A stretch of DNA of 40,083 bases from Methylophaga sp. UBA2689 (GTDB taxonomy: Bacteria; Pseudomonadota; Gammaproteobacteria; Nitrosococcales; Methylophagaceae), in contig DELT01000068.1 in the NCBI GenBank assembly GCA_002354555.1, positions 3,842 through 43,924 of the forward strand, read 5' to 3'. Both the position numbers and the translations under genes were made by a program. Positions 17,943 through 26,749 of the stretch are shown here, piece after piece. Under the pieces are notes generated by a model. The model worked only from the letters and a program-made list of their open reading frames with translations, made no database searches and was not told the origin of the DNA. Within the stretch, counting starts at the first letter, position 1. Each line of letters begins with the position of its first letter.

Positions 17943-18071
17943 ATGCGAAAAATTTCTGGCTGGAAAACTCTGGCGATCCTCCTGTGTACTATAGGATTAC
18001 TGACCTCATGCGGCCTGAAGGGTGATTTATACCTGCCTGAAGGAAACGCCAACACTATGAAGGTTGCCTAA
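17943..18071 (+). CDS. lptM: LptM/YifL-type small lipoprotein
   Basis: 42-residue lipoprotein precursor encoded just upstream of lysA. After a basic start (MRKISGWK) and a hydrophobic stretch, the lipobox L20-T21-S22-C23 is followed by GLKGDLYLP. This CGLKGPLYxP signature is diagnostic of the LptM (YifL) family. In E. coli, LptM binds the outer-membrane LptD-LptE complex and helps it mature. A good ribosome site (GGGGAAG) lies about seven bases before the ATG. The mature part is very short, about 20 residues. The stop is four bases before the lysA ATG, so the two are coupled. Confidence 0.85.
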   Translation: MRKISGWKTLAILLCTIGLLTSCGLKGDLYLPEGNANTMKVA

Positions 18072-18075
18072 AAAA

Positions 18076-19329
18076 ATGCAGGATTATTTCACTCAAAAAC
18101 ACGGTGAGTTGCATGCCGAGCAGCAATCGTTAATTGATTTGGCGGCGCAATTTGGCACTCCTACTTATGTGTATTCCAGAGCTGCACTTGAACAGCATTG
18201 GAAAGCCTTTGATGATGCATTCAGTGCTTATCGGCATTTGGTCTGTTACGCAGTCAAAGCTAACTCAAATCTGGCGGTGCTGAATGTGCTGGCCAGACTG
18301 GGCTCGGGTTTTGATATTGTGTCTGCCGGTGAATTAGCTCGCGTCATTGCAGCAGGTGGCCAAGCGGAGAAAACTGTGTTTTCTGGGGTTGGTAAAACCG
18401 CTGAAGAAATTAGTTATGCGTTGAAAACCGGTATTCGCTGTTTTAATGTGGAGTCGATCCCTGAGCTGCAACGTATCAGTAACGTGGCAGTCAGTCTTGA
18501 AAAAACGGCTCCGATTTCCATACGGGTCAATCCAGATGTTGATGCGCAAACCCATCCGTATATTTCCACTGGCCTAAAAGAAAACAAATTTGGCATTGCG
18601 ATTGATGATGCGCTGGCGGTGTATCAGCAGGCAGCTTCTTTGCCAAATCTGCAGGTGATTGGCGTGGATTGCCATATTGGTTCCCAACTGACTTCCGTTT
18701 CACCATTTGTTGATGCTCTGGAACGAGTGTTGGCGTTGATCGATGCGTTGGCTGAGCAGGGTATTCATATTAAACATCTCGATATCGGTGGTGGACTGGG
18801 GATTTGTTATCGCGATGAAAAACCGCCGACTCCTGCTGAATACGCCAAAGCAATGCAGGCATTATTAAAAGAACGTGATTTGGAAATCATGCTTGAACCA
18901 GGCCGGGCAATTGCAGGTAATGCTGGTGTGTTGCTGACAAAAGTGGAATATATTAAAGCCTCAGAAGCTAAAAACTTCGCCATCGTTGACGCCGCGATGA
19001 ATGATTTATTACGTCCGGCATTGTATCAATCATGGATGGCGATTGAAGCGGTCAAACCCCGGCAGGATGAAGCTGAACAGGACTTTGATATTGTCGGTCC
19101 GGTCTGTGAAACCGGTGACTTTTTAGGCAAGGATCGCAGTCTGGCTATTCAAAGCGGAGATTTACTGGCGATTCGCTCCGCTGGGGCGTATGGTTTTACC
19201 ATGAGTTCCAATTACAACTCGCGTCCGCGTGCCGCTGAAATTATGGTCGATGGAACAAATATGCATGTGGCGCGACAACGCGAGTCAGTTGAAAGCCTAT
19301 ATGCAGGTGAGCAGGTATTGCAGGATTAA
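18076..19329 (+). CDS. lysA: Diaminopimelate decarboxylase
   Basis: 417-residue PLP enzyme of the alanine-racemase fold (type III). It converts meso-diaminopimelate to lysine. The PLP lysine is K61 in CYAVKANSN. Other landmarks are HIGSQ, the glycine-rich DIGGGLGI phosphate-binding loop, EPGRAI and the C-terminal [10 protein letters not shown] and [16 protein letters not shown] motifs from the partner subunit. The ATG at 18076 is chosen over the TTG at 18064, which lies inside lptM. It is four bases upstream of dapF. Confidence 0.97.
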   Translation: MQDYFTQKHGELHAEQQSLIDLAAQFGTPTYVYSRAALEQHWKAFDDAFSAYRHLVCYAVKANSNLAVLNVLARLGSGFDIVSAGELARVIAAGGQAEKTVFSGVGKTAEEISYALKTGIRCFNVESIPELQRISNVAVSLEKTAPISIRVNPDVDAQTHPYISTGLKENKFGIAIDDALAVYQQAASLPNLQVIGVDCHIGSQLTSVSPFVDALERVLALIDALAEQGIHIKHLDIGGGLGICYRDEKPPTPAEYAKAMQALLKERDLEIMLEPGRAIAGNAGVLLTKVEYIKASEAKNFAIVDAAMNDLLRPALYQSWMAIEAVKPRQDEAEQDFDIVGPVCETGDFLGKDRSLAIQSGDLLAIRSAGAYGFTMSSNYNSRPRAAEIMVDGTNMHVARQRESVESLYAGEQVLQD

Positions 19330-19333
19330 TCCT

Positions 19334-20182
19334 ATGTTGAAGTTCAGCAAAATGCATGGTCTGGGTAATGATTTTGTGGTGATTGATGCCATCAATCAGT
19401 CTGTGCAGCTGACCACTGAGCAAATTCGTTTTATGGCGGACCGACATATCGGTATCGGCTGTGATCAATTATTGCTGGTGGAAAACAGTGATCTGAAAAA
19501 TGTCGATTTTCGTTATCGGATTTTTAACGCTGATGGCGGTGAAGTATCTCAATGCGGTAATGGCGCACGTTGTTTTGCCAGATATGTACATGACAATGGC
19601 CTTACCACCAAGGATTCAATTGCAGTTGAAACGGCTTCCGGGGTGATTTATCCCACCTTGCAGGCGGATGGTCAGGTCTGTGTTGATATGGGAAAACCTC
19701 GCTTCTCGCCAGAACAAGTCCCATTTAACGTGGCTGAGCAGAGTAATACCTATATGCTGGCGGTGGAACCAGGACGTCAGGTGGAAATTGCTGCATTATC
19801 AATGGGCAATCCCCATGCGGTTTTATTGGTCGATGATGTGACCACCGCGCCTGTCAGCGAGTTGGGACCTAAAATTGAAAACCATCAGCAGTTTCCGGAA
19901 CGGGTCAATGTCGGTTTTATGCAGCTGATAGATCACGAGCATATTAAATTGCGGGTGTATGAACGTGGCTCTGCTGAGACAACGGCTTGTGGTACCGGAG
20001 CCTGTGCGGCAGTGGTCAGTGGAATTCGTCGCGGAATACTTGGACGTCAGGTCAGTGTTTTACTGCCGGGCGGCACATTAGAAATCAGCTGGCCGGATGA
20101 AAATTCTTCCGTATGGATGACCGGACCAGCACAACATGTATTTGATGGAGAAATTGCGTGGGCAACACTCAACAATCTGTAA
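19334..20182 (+). CDS. dapF: Diaminopimelate epimerase
   Basis: 282-residue PLP-independent racemase that converts LL- to meso-diaminopimelate for lysine and peptidoglycan. The two catalytic cysteines are C74 (CGNGARC) and C219 (ACGTGACA). The N-terminus [18 protein letters not shown] is canonical. The ATG at 19334 is chosen because the ORF upstream of it only reads through lysA out of frame. Its last 25 bases overlap the DUF484 gene. Confidence 0.97.
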   Translation: MLKFSKMHGLGNDFVVIDAINQSVQLTTEQIRFMADRHIGIGCDQLLLVENSDLKNVDFRYRIFNADGGEVSQCGNGARCFARYVHDNGLTTKDSIAVETASGVIYPTLQADGQVCVDMGKPRFSPEQVPFNVAEQSNTYMLAVEPGRQVEIAALSMGNPHAVLLVDDVTTAPVSELGPKIENHQQFPERVNVGFMQLIDHEHIKLRVYERGSAETTACGTGACAAVVSGIRRGILGRQVSVLLPGGTLEISWPDENSSVWMTGPAQHVFDGEIAWATLNNL

Positions 20183-20868
20183 GCGCTGAGCAGGTCAGTG
20201 AATTTTTACGCCAGCACACAGATTTTTTAATCGATCAGCCGGATTTATTGTCCGAACTGGAATTCGAAAACACACCTGAAGGCACCATTTCGCTGGCACA
20301 GCGTCAACGTCAGCAATTACGCCAGAAAAATCAGCATCTGCATGAACAACTGCATGCTTTAATCGATAATGCGCATAGCAATGCTGCATTGCAGCAGAGA
20401 GTCCATCAACTCTGTCTGCGACTAATGGACTGTCAGGATATGCACAGCCTGCTGGCAACGCTGATGCAACAATTACAGCAAGAATTCTCGGCTGACGAAG
20501 TGTCGCTAAGACTGTTTTACAGTGGCGATCAAAAACCGAAATTACCGCCAGTCGAAGGCAACATCGTCGAAATGCATGCTGATGACAGCCAACTGAAAGC
20601 ATTTGATCATATTCTGGGCAAGCAGCTACCGGTTTGTGGCCGACTGACCAAAGCGCAGAAACAATTACTGTTCGGTGAAAAAGCCGATGAAGTGCATTCG
20701 GTGGCCTGTTTACCATTAGGACACGAGCCCTGTGCCGGTTTACTGGCAATTGCCAGCAGTGATGCCAACCGCTTTCATGCCGATATGGGCACTGAATATC
20801 TGAGCTTTCTCGGCGAAGTGTTTATGCGTCTGCTGCGCCGTTTCTGCCACGGCCAGAATGACAGCTGA
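20158..20868 (+). CDS. DUF484 family protein
   Basis: 236-residue protein of the DUF484 family. It has an N-terminal helical part ([22 protein letters not shown]) and coiled-coil-like glutamine-rich sequence (about 40-80). A GAF-like domain follows (about 95-230, with [20 protein letters not shown]). Function is unknown; the gene is conserved between dapF and xerC in gammaproteobacteria. The only start that keeps the conserved N-terminus is GTG at 20158, inside dapF, giving a 25-base overlap. It overlaps xerC by 11 bases, so translation is tightly coupled. Confidence 0.9.
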   Translation: MGNTQQSVSAEQVSEFLRQHTDFLIDQPDLLSELEFENTPEGTISLAQRQRQQLRQKNQHLHEQLHALIDNAHSNAALQQRVHQLCLRLMDCQDMHSLLATLMQQLQQEFSADEVSLRLFYSGDQKPKLPPVEGNIVEMHADDSQLKAFDHILGKQLPVCGRLTKAQKQLLFGEKADEVHSVACLPLGHEPCAGLLAIASSDANRFHADMGTEYLSFLGEVFMRLLRRFCHGQNDS

Positions 20869-21766
20869 TCTGCAAACACCTCTGCAGGATTTTCTGCAGT
20901 ATCTGGAGCAACAGCGCCGGGTTTCGCCGCATACCGTACTCAATTATCAGCGTGATTGTCAGCAATTAATTGAATACTGCCAGCAACAATCCTTTACCGA
21001 TTGGCAACAACTTAAACCGGCAGATATTCGTCTGTTTATTGCCCGGCTGCATCGTAAAGGTCTGGGCGCTCGCAGTATTCACCGTTTACTGTCCGCCGTT
21101 CGCAGTTTTTATCGTTATTTGCTCAAAGAAGGCCTGGTCGATCATAATCCAGCGCAATCAGTGCAGGCACCCAAAGCCGAAAAGCGTTTACCGAAAACCC
21201 TTGACGTCGACCAAATGAATTCATTACTTGATAGCACACCGGCTGACACTTTTGTCGCCTGTCGCGATCGAGCGATTATGGAATTATTTTATTCCTCCGG
21301 CCTGCGGCTGGCAGAGCTGGCAGCATTGGATTTACGTGATGTCGATTTTGGCCAGCAGCTGGTGCATGTCATTGCCGGTAAAGGTAATAAAGGAAGAATT
21401 TTGCCGATTGGCCGTACCGCGATTGAGGCACTGAAAGTCTGGCTCGATAAACGTGATCAGAACGGTCTGTATCAACAACCAGCATTGTTTACTACGCAGC
21501 AAGGCAAGCGCCTTGGTGTACGTTCCATCCAGCAACGACTGGCTTTCTGGGGCAAAAAACACGGTATCTCCGAACATGTGCATCCGCATCGGCTACGGCA
21601 TGCATTTGCCTCGCATATGCTGGAATCCAGCAGTGACTTGAGAGCCGTGCAGGAGTTGTTGGGACACTCGGATATCAGCACAACGCAAGTCTATACCCAT
21701 CTGGATTTTCTGCACCTGGCGAAGGTTTATGATGCCGCACATCCTCGGGCTAAGAAGCGTTCTTGA
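20858..21766 (+). CDS. xerC: Site-specific tyrosine recombinase XerC
   Basis: 302-residue tyrosine recombinase that acts with XerD at dif to resolve chromosome dimers. The N-terminal SAM-like DNA-binding domain spans about 8-95. In the catalytic domain the residues R150, K175, H244, R247, H270 and nucleophile Y279 are all present (GLRLAEL, HRLRHAFASHML, LLGHSDISTTQVYTH). Position after dapF-DUF484 and the length point to XerC rather than a phage integrase. A had-like hydrolase gene (yigB), which follows in E. coli, is replaced here by a repeat block. Confidence 0.95.
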   Translation: MTADLQTPLQDFLQYLEQQRRVSPHTVLNYQRDCQQLIEYCQQQSFTDWQQLKPADIRLFIARLHRKGLGARSIHRLLSAVRSFYRYLLKEGLVDHNPAQSVQAPKAEKRLPKTLDVDQMNSLLDSTPADTFVACRDRAIMELFYSSGLRLAELAALDLRDVDFGQQLVHVIAGKGNKGRILPIGRTAIEALKVWLDKRDQNGLYQQPALFTTQQGKRLGVRSIQQRLAFWGKKHGISEHVHPHRLRHAFASHMLESSSDLRAVQELLGHSDISTTQVYTHLDFLHLAKVYDAAHPRAKKRS

Positions 21767-21770
21767 GATA

Positions 21771-21826
21771 TTAACCACAGAGGCACAGAGGGCACTGAGA
21801 GTTAAAAGCGATTTATCCGCAGATTT
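21771..21826 (+). repeat. Repeat motifs A and B, left copy of first segment
   Basis: Motif A (TTAACCACAGAGGCACAGAG and onward, 21771-21802) is followed by motif B (AAAGCGATTTATCCGCAGAT, 21805-21826). The order A then B is the same as in the reverse complement of the right copies at 22513-22588 and 30155-30236. It begins four bases after the xerC stop. Confidence 0.85.
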
Positions 21827-21907
21827 TTGATAAATAGCTTTTAGCAAAAGATCATTAACTAAATACCAAAGTTCGCTAAATCAAATCAGATTGAAATGTG
21901 ATTTTCC

Positions 21908-21941
21908 GTAGGTTGGCGCTGAGCCTGCGAAGCCCAACATC
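21908..21941 (+). repeat. GTAGGTTGG...CCCAACA dispersed element (motif C)
   Basis: A 34-base element starts GTAGGTTGGCGCTGAGCCTG and ends AAGCCCAACATC. It matches the arms of the larger hairpin at 29385-29471, which starts GGTAGGTTGG and ends AAACCCAACA. I recall similar elements scattered in many environmental gammaproteobacterial genomes, but could not check. Confidence 0.65.
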
Positions 21942-22073
21942 CCCATGACATACCTCAGAGGCTTCCCCCGCTTTTTTTGTGCTGACGAGTAGCGCAGGTT
22001 TATCTGGATAAGGATTGGACAGTGTCTGATTTGTGGCATCCATGCCTTTCACCCTTCGGGCGCCTTCGGCGTC

Positions 22074-22096
22074 CAAATTTGTTCCAGACAAATTTG
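22074..22096. repeat. Perfect hairpin, 9-bp arms
   Basis: CAAATTTGT (22074-22082) and ACAAATTTG (22088-22096) are exact reverse complements around TCCAG. It is part of the structured block between xerC and polA. Confidence 0.85.
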
Positions 22097-22145
22097 TGAG
22101 CACAGCGAGTTTTGACCAATCCCCAGATAAATCGAGCAACGCAGT

Positions 22146-22350
22146 GGAGCCGCAGGCCAGCACAAGGGGTGCCCTTGGGTTGTTAGGGGCTTGGGCACGC
22201 AAGCCCCTGACTCGCGAGAGCGAAAGATCAGCTTAAATAGGCAAAATGAACTTAAAGCATAATTTCGCCTGAGGGCGAGTTCATTTTCTTTGCTTGCCCA
22301 AAGAAAACGAACCAAAAGAAAAGGCACCCCTTGTGTTGGCCTGCGGCTCC
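22146..22350. repeat. Long-range inverted repeat, 28-bp arms
   Basis: The arm at 22146-22173 (starting GGAGCCGCAGGCCAG) is the reverse complement of 22323-22350 at 27 of 28 positions, with a 149-base centre. The centre holds two further hairpins: AGGGGCTTG/CAAGCCCCT at 22185-22208 (perfect 9-bp arms) and 22279-22312 (14-bp arms, one mismatch). An 8-base palindrome CTCGCGAG lies at 22211-22218. Confidence 0.85.
22279..22312. repeat. Hairpin with 14-bp arms
   Basis: GTTCATTTTCTTTG (22279-22292) and CAAAGAAAACGAAC (22299-22312) pair with one mismatch around the loop CTTGCC. The loop and arm sequence (CTTTGCTTGCCCAAAG) is of a type I recall as a dispersed repeat in proteobacterial genomes. Confidence 0.8.
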
Positions 22351-22440
22351 CCGAAAAAAATGGCCATCGCAGGGAAATCGAAAAAACTCGCTTCGCTCAA
22401 ACATTCCGATTTCTAATCCTGCGATGGCCATTTTTTCCGG
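22351..22440. repeat. Hairpin with 23-bp arms
   Basis: The arm at 22351-22373 (ending ATGGCCATCGCAGG) pairs with 22418-22440 (starting CCTGCGATGGCCAT) at 22 of 23 positions around a 44-base loop. Inside the loop GAAATCG (22374-22380) and CGATTTC (22408-22414) extend the stem. Confidence 0.85.
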
Positions 22441-22512
22441 CAACACAAAAGGGATTCAAGGGAAGCCTCTGGGATCTGTGCCCTTTTCTAAATCCTTTCT
22501 TAACTTCTATCT

Positions 22513-22588
22513 AAAAATCTGCGCCCATCTGCGTAATCTGCGGATAAATTTTAAGAACCTCCGTGCCCTCTGTGCCTCTGTGGTTAAT
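22513..22588 (-). repeat. Repeat motifs A and B, right copy of first segment
   Basis: Read on the plus strand, motif B' (AAATCTGCGCCCATCTGCGT and onward to GGATAAAT) is followed by motif A' (AACCTCCGTGCCCTCTGTGC to GGTTAAT). The 35-base B' core is identical to that at 30155-30189, and A' differs from 30205-30236 at one base. It ends eight bases before the polA stop codon. Confidence 0.88.
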
Positions 22589-22595
22589 AATCCAA

Positions 22596-25310
22596 CTAAT
22601 GCGCCTGTTCCCAATTATCCCCAACTCCAATCCCAACTTCTAACGGCACTTCGAGATCAGCAGCTTGAATCATAAATTGCTCAATTTCGGTTTTAGCCAA
22701 ATCAAGCTGATCTTCTGGCACTTCAAATACCAATTCATCATGCACCTGCATGATCATGCGAATACCGGTATCGGCTTCGAGCAGCCAGTCATGAATCGAA
22801 ATCATTGCGCGTTTGATAATATCCGCAGCGCTGCCCTGCATTGGCGCGTTAATCGCGGTGCGTTCGGCATATTGGCGGCGCAGGCCGTTGCTGGAGTTGA
22901 TTTCCGGCAAATATAACCGTCGGCCGAAAATGGTTTCGACGTACCCGTCTTTCTTGGCCTGTTCGCGGGTATTGTCCATGTATTTTCTGACGCCGGGATA
23001 GCGTTCGAAATAGGTTTCCATATATTTGGCGGCCTGATGACGTTCGATGCCAAGTTGTTTGGAAAGTCCGTGGGCTGACATGCCGTAAATCAAACCGAAG
23101 TTGATGGCTTTGGCACTGCGTCGTTGATCGCCGGTGACATTTTCGGGTTCCACACCAAAGATTTCAGAAGCGGTATGGCGATGAATATCTTCACCTTCGG
23201 CGAATGCGGTCAGCAGGCTTTTATCGCCGGATAAATGCGCCATGATGCGTAATTCAATTTGTGAGTAATCGGCTGCCAGGATCTTGGCGCCTTTACCGGC
23301 AACAAACGCTTCACGAATCTTGCGGCCGGTTTCAGTACGGATCGGGATATTCTGTAAATTCGGATCGGAAGATGATAACCGGCCGGTAGCAGTGACAGCC
23401 TGATGATAGGAGGTGTGCACACGGCCAGTCTGTTGATTGACCTGCTGTGGCAGTTTGTCGGTGTAGGTGGATTTGAGCTTACTTAAGCTGCGATATTGCA
23501 TAATGATTTGTGGCAGCTCATAGCCATCATCCGCCAGTTCCTGCAACACATTTTCAGCGGTCGAGGGTTGGCCTTTGGGTGTTTTTTTACGTACCGGCAA
23601 CTGTTGCTGGTCGTAAAGAATTTCCTGTAGCTGCTTTGGTGAACCCAAATTGAATTTGGTACCGGCAGAGGCATGGGCTTCTTTTTCTAGCCGATCAATA
23701 TCCAACGCCAGTTGATCGCTCTGCTGCTGCAACATAAAGATATCAATATGCACGCCATTACGTTCCAGCGTGTTGAGCACCGGCAGCAACGGCATTTCCA
23801 GTTCACGATAAACTATTTCCAATGATGGAATCGCCTGCACTTTTGGCCACAAAATATGGTGCAGCTGCAAGGTGATATCGGCATCTTCGCAGGCATAAGG
23901 TGAAGCTTCTTCCAGACCAATTTCATTGAAGGTCAGTTGTTTTTTGCCTTTACCGGCAATGTCTTCAAAATGAATGGTGCTGCGATTCAGATATTTTTCG
24001 GCCAGCGAATCCATATCATGGCGGGTGGCCGTGCTGTCGAGCACATAGGATTGCAACATGGTGTCATGGGCAATACCCTGCAAATCAATACCGTGATTGA
24101 GCAGAATATGCCGATCGTATTTCAGGTTCTGACCGACTTTCAGCGCTTTGGGATCTTCCAGTAAAGGTTTCATCAGAGCCAGCGTGGCATCAAAATCCAG
24201 CTGATCCGGTGCGCCCGGATAATCATGCGCCAGCGGCAGATAAGCGGCTTCACCCGCTTTAATGGAAAATGACATACCGACGATACGTGCCTGCAGATAA
24301 TTGAGGCTTGTGGTTTCGGTATCAAAGGCAAACAGTTCTGCTTTTTTGAGTCTAGCCAGCCAGTTATCCAGCTGCTGCTGAGTCAAAATGGTTTCGTAAT
24401 GGGTTTCAATGCTGGTGGCGGGTTCATCAGCTTTTGTGGAGGTCGCCGCAGCAGGCGCAGAGTCTAATTCCTGTAACCAGCTTTTGAATTCATAACGACG
24501 ATAGAGTTCAGCCAGTTTCTGGTTATCCGTTACCTGCATATCCAGTGTTTCCGGTGTGAAATCCAGCTCGACATCCATCTTGATGGTGGCCAGCTGATAA
24601 GAAAGTGGCAAAGCATCAACGGCTGCTCGTAATTTTTCACCCAGTTTGCCTTTAACTTCATCAGCATGTTCGATAACACCCTGCAAACTGCCATATTGTT
24701 GCAATAGTTTTGTTGCTGTCTTTGGGCCAACACTGTCAACGCCAGGGATGTTATCTACCTTGTCGCCCATCAAAGCCAGATAATCGACGATTTGCTGTGG
24801 GGTCAGACCAAATTTTTCCTGTACCGCGGCGATATCAGTTTTGCTGTTATTCATGGTATTGACCAGCGTCACATGCTCGCTGACCAGCTGCGCCATATCC
24901 TTGTCGCCGGTAGAAATCACTGTTTCAATTCCGGCTGCGGTTGCCTGTTTTGCCAGCGTGCCAATCACATCATCGGCTTCAACGTTATCAACACAAAGCA
25001 ACGGCAGGCCCATGGCTTTAACAATTTCATGGATCGGTGCAATCTGTTCACGTAAATCGTCCGGCATTGGCGGGCGGGTGGCTTTATACTCGGCATAAAG
25101 ATCATTACGGAAGGTTTTGCCTTTGGCATCAAATACCACGGCCATATGTTCAGGTTTATAGTCACGGATCAATTTACGCAGCATGTTGATGACGCCATAA
25201 ATGGTGCCGGTTGATTCGCCGTCGCTGTTGGTCAGGGGCGGCATCGCATGATAAGCGCGATACAGGTAGGAAGAGCCATCAACAAGTATAAGTGGTGCAG
25301 TTTGAGTCAT
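22596..25310 (-). CDS. polA: DNA polymerase I
   Basis: 904-residue polymerase with all three domains, used in Okazaki fragment maturation and repair. The N-terminal 5'-3' exonuclease (1-290) has [21 protein letters not shown] and [10 protein letters not shown]. The 3'-5' proofreading domain (about 310-500) has an intact [10 protein letters not shown] exonuclease I motif. The polymerase domain (about 520-904) has motif [17 protein letters not shown], the O-helix [14 protein letters not shown] and motif [11 protein letters not shown] (HDE 857-859). The length is close to E. coli PolA (928). It is divergent from the DUF2782 gene. Confidence 0.98.
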   Translation of the reverse strand: MTQTAPLILVDGSSYLYRAYHAMPPLTNSDGESTGTIYGVINMLRKLIRDYKPEHMAVVFDAKGKTFRNDLYAEYKATRPPMPDDLREQIAPIHEIVKAMGLPLLCVDNVEADDVIGTLAKQATAAGIETVISTGDKDMAQLVSEHVTLVNTMNNSKTDIAAVQEKFGLTPQQIVDYLALMGDKVDNIPGVDSVGPKTATKLLQQYGSLQGVIEHADEVKGKLGEKLRAAVDALPLSYQLATIKMDVELDFTPETLDMQVTDNQKLAELYRRYEFKSWLQELDSAPAAATSTKADEPATSIETHYETILTQQQLDNWLARLKKAELFAFDTETTSLNYLQARIVGMSFSIKAGEAAYLPLAHDYPGAPDQLDFDATLALMKPLLEDPKALKVGQNLKYDRHILLNHGIDLQGIAHDTMLQSYVLDSTATRHDMDSLAEKYLNRSTIHFEDIAGKGKKQLTFNEIGLEEASPYACEDADITLQLHHILWPKVQAIPSLEIVYRELEMPLLPVLNTLERNGVHIDIFMLQQQSDQLALDIDRLEKEAHASAGTKFNLGSPKQLQEILYDQQQLPVRKKTPKGQPSTAENVLQELADDGYELPQIIMQYRSLSKLKSTYTDKLPQQVNQQTGRVHTSYHQAVTATGRLSSSDPNLQNIPIRTETGRKIREAFVAGKGAKILAADYSQIELRIMAHLSGDKSLLTAFAEGEDIHRHTASEIFGVEPENVTGDQRRSAKAINFGLIYGMSAHGLSKQLGIERHQAAKYMETYFERYPGVRKYMDNTREQAKKDGYVETIFGRRLYLPEINSSNGLRRQYAERTAINAPMQGSAADIIKRAMISIHDWLLEADTGIRMIMQVHDELVFEVPEDQLDLAKTEIEQFMIQAADLEVPLEVGIGVGDNWEQAH

Positions 25311-25401
25311 AGTTCACAAGGCCTGAAATTAGTGGCAAACAGATTGCTTTTATCATCGTAGCGGAAATGCTATCTTTATCGGAAATTAGTGGAGCTAAGT
25401 C

Positions 25402-25737
25402 ATGTTAAAACCGTTCGCCATTGTATGCGCAATCAGCGCAATGTTCACAGGAAGTGCCTGGGCTGGGGCTGCGGGTCCTGATTTATCTGAACCGCCTGTT
25501 GTGCCGCCTACGTTACAGGATGGCGAAAGCATTGAACCTGAAATCACCATTATCCAGGAAGAAGATCGCACCATTGAAGAATACCGCGCCAACGGTCAGC
25601 TTTACATGATCAAAATCACCCCGGATATCGGTCCATCCTACTACCTGATGGATACTGATGGCGATGGTTCACTTGAAACCCAAAAACATAACCTTGCCAA
25701 TCCGGAAGTGCCGAACTGGATCCTGTTGGAATGGTAA
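25402..25737 (+). CDS. DUF2782 family secreted protein
   Basis: 111-residue exported protein of unknown function. The signal peptide (1-20, ending SAWA) is followed by a proline-rich stretch (EPPVVPPTLQDGE). The DUF2782 core is EPEITIIQEEDRTIEEYRAN, then GQLYMIKITPDIGPSYYLMD, then DTDGDGSLE. The last segment looks like a calcium-loop-like acidic patch, but no EF-hand is claimed. A GGAG ribosome site precedes the ATG by seven bases. The neighbourhood polA-DUF2782-thrB is also seen in pseudomonads. Confidence 0.85.
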   Translation: MLKPFAIVCAISAMFTGSAWAGAAGPDLSEPPVVPPTLQDGESIEPEITIIQEEDRTIEEYRANGQLYMIKITPDIGPSYYLMDTDGDGSLETQKHNLANPEVPNWILLEW

Positions 25738-25764
25738 CAAAAACTCCCGTTAACTGAGATTTTC

Positions 25765-26721
25765 ATGTCTGTTTATACCGAAGTCGGGCGCGATGAATTA
25801 ATGGCGTTCCTCGGCGAGTATGCCGTTGGTAATCTGATTGATTATCAGGGCATTTCTGCTGGAATCGAAAATACTAATTATTTTGTGACCACCGATCAGG
25901 GCGAGTTTGTGCTTACGCTGTTCGAACAGCATGAATTTGCCGAACTGGATTATTTTCTGGAAGTCATGACGTTTTTCTTCAAGCACGGCATTCCTTCCGC
26001 GCATCCTGCCGAAGATAGACAAGGTAATTACCTCAAGTCCTTGTGTGGACGTCCAGCAGCGCTGGTGATGCGTCTTGCGGGTCATACAGTTGATGAGCTT
26101 GCCACGCTGGGTCAATGTGAAGCGATCGGTGATATGCTGGGGCAGATGCATCTTGTCGGGCAGAAATTTAAACATCGCCGTGCCACAGAACGCGGTGCAG
26201 ACTGGCGTGAATCGATGGCCGATACCTTGTTGCCACACATGTCTGCAGAGCAGGCAGAAATGCTCAAAGCCGAACTGGATTTCCAAAGTCCTTACAGTGA
26301 CCTGCAATTACCATGGGGTGTCACCCATTCCGATTTGTTCCGTGACAACGCGTTGTTTGTCGACAATGAGCTGCAGGGCATTATTGATTTTTACTATGCC
26401 TGCGATGAGTTTCTGATTTATGACCTGGCAGTAGTGGTCAATGACTGGTGTGTCAATGAACAAGGGTTGATTGATAACGAACGCTATCAGCGTTTGATGA
26501 ACGCTTATCTACAACGTCGGCAACTCAATGAAGCCGAACAGTCCAACTGGAATCTGGTGTGCCGTGCGGCAGCATTACGTTTCTGGCTGTCACGCCTGCA
26601 GGATCAGCTTTTCCCTCGTGAAGGTGAAATGACACAGATTAAAAACCCCGATGCATTTCTGAAAATCCTGCAGCAGCATCGCCATAACCCATTATCTTTA
26701 AATATTTTGCAAAACGCTTGA
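25765..26721 (+). CDS. thrB: Homoserine kinase (ThrB type II)
   Basis: 318-residue kinase of the aminoglycoside/choline phosphotransferase fold, the non-GHMP form of homoserine kinase found in Pseudomonas and relatives. It phosphorylates homoserine for threonine synthesis. The N-lobe has GISAGIENTNYFVTT and VLTLFE. The catalytic loop is GVTHSDLFRDNALF with D and N in place, followed by GIIDFYYA as the metal-binding D motif. It lies 27 bases after the DUF2782 gene and 28 bases before waaC. Confidence 0.92.
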   Translation: MSVYTEVGRDELMAFLGEYAVGNLIDYQGISAGIENTNYFVTTDQGEFVLTLFEQHEFAELDYFLEVMTFFFKHGIPSAHPAEDRQGNYLKSLCGRPAALVMRLAGHTVDELATLGQCEAIGDMLGQMHLVGQKFKHRRATERGADWRESMADTLLPHMSAEQAEMLKAELDFQSPYSDLQLPWGVTHSDLFRDNALFVDNELQGIIDFYYACDEFLIYDLAVVVNDWCVNEQGLIDNERYQRLMNAYLQRRQLNEAEQSNWNLVCRAAALRFWLSRLQDQLFPREGEMTQIKNPDAFLKILQQHRHNPLSLNILQNA

Positions 26722-26749
26722 TGTTATTCCATCAGGTGTTTTTCCGTTT

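Larger units (their letters stand above)
21767..22595. repeat. 829-base gene-free block of dispersed repeats and hairpins
   Basis: No credible gene lies between xerC and polA. The block is bounded by inverted copies of a two-part repeat. Motif A has core ACCACAGAGGCACAGAGGGC, and motif B has core ATTTATCCGCAGATT. The left copy (21771-21826) reads A then B, and the right copy (22513-22588) is the reverse complement, so the outermost motif is A on both sides. Inside are a GTAGGTTGG/CCCAACA element and at least five hairpins. The short ORFs here fall across hairpins and have no recognisable domains. Motifs A, B and the GTAGGTTGG element also occur in the 29263-30236 segment. Confidence 0.8.

Noticed and set aside
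20858-21766. Phage or integron integrase next to a mobile segment
   Set aside because: The tyrosine recombinase is a standard XerC in the conserved dapF-DUF484-xerC order, so the adjacent repeat block does not make it an element integrase.
21771-22588. CRISPR array
   Set aside because: Repeats A, B and C are few, in inverted orientation and not evenly spaced by unique spacers, and no cas gene is present.
21876-22675. Several short ORFs of 64-114 residues between xerC and polA
   Set aside because: They cross strong hairpins and dispersed repeats, overlap each other on both strands and show no known motif; typical of ORFs opened by repeats.
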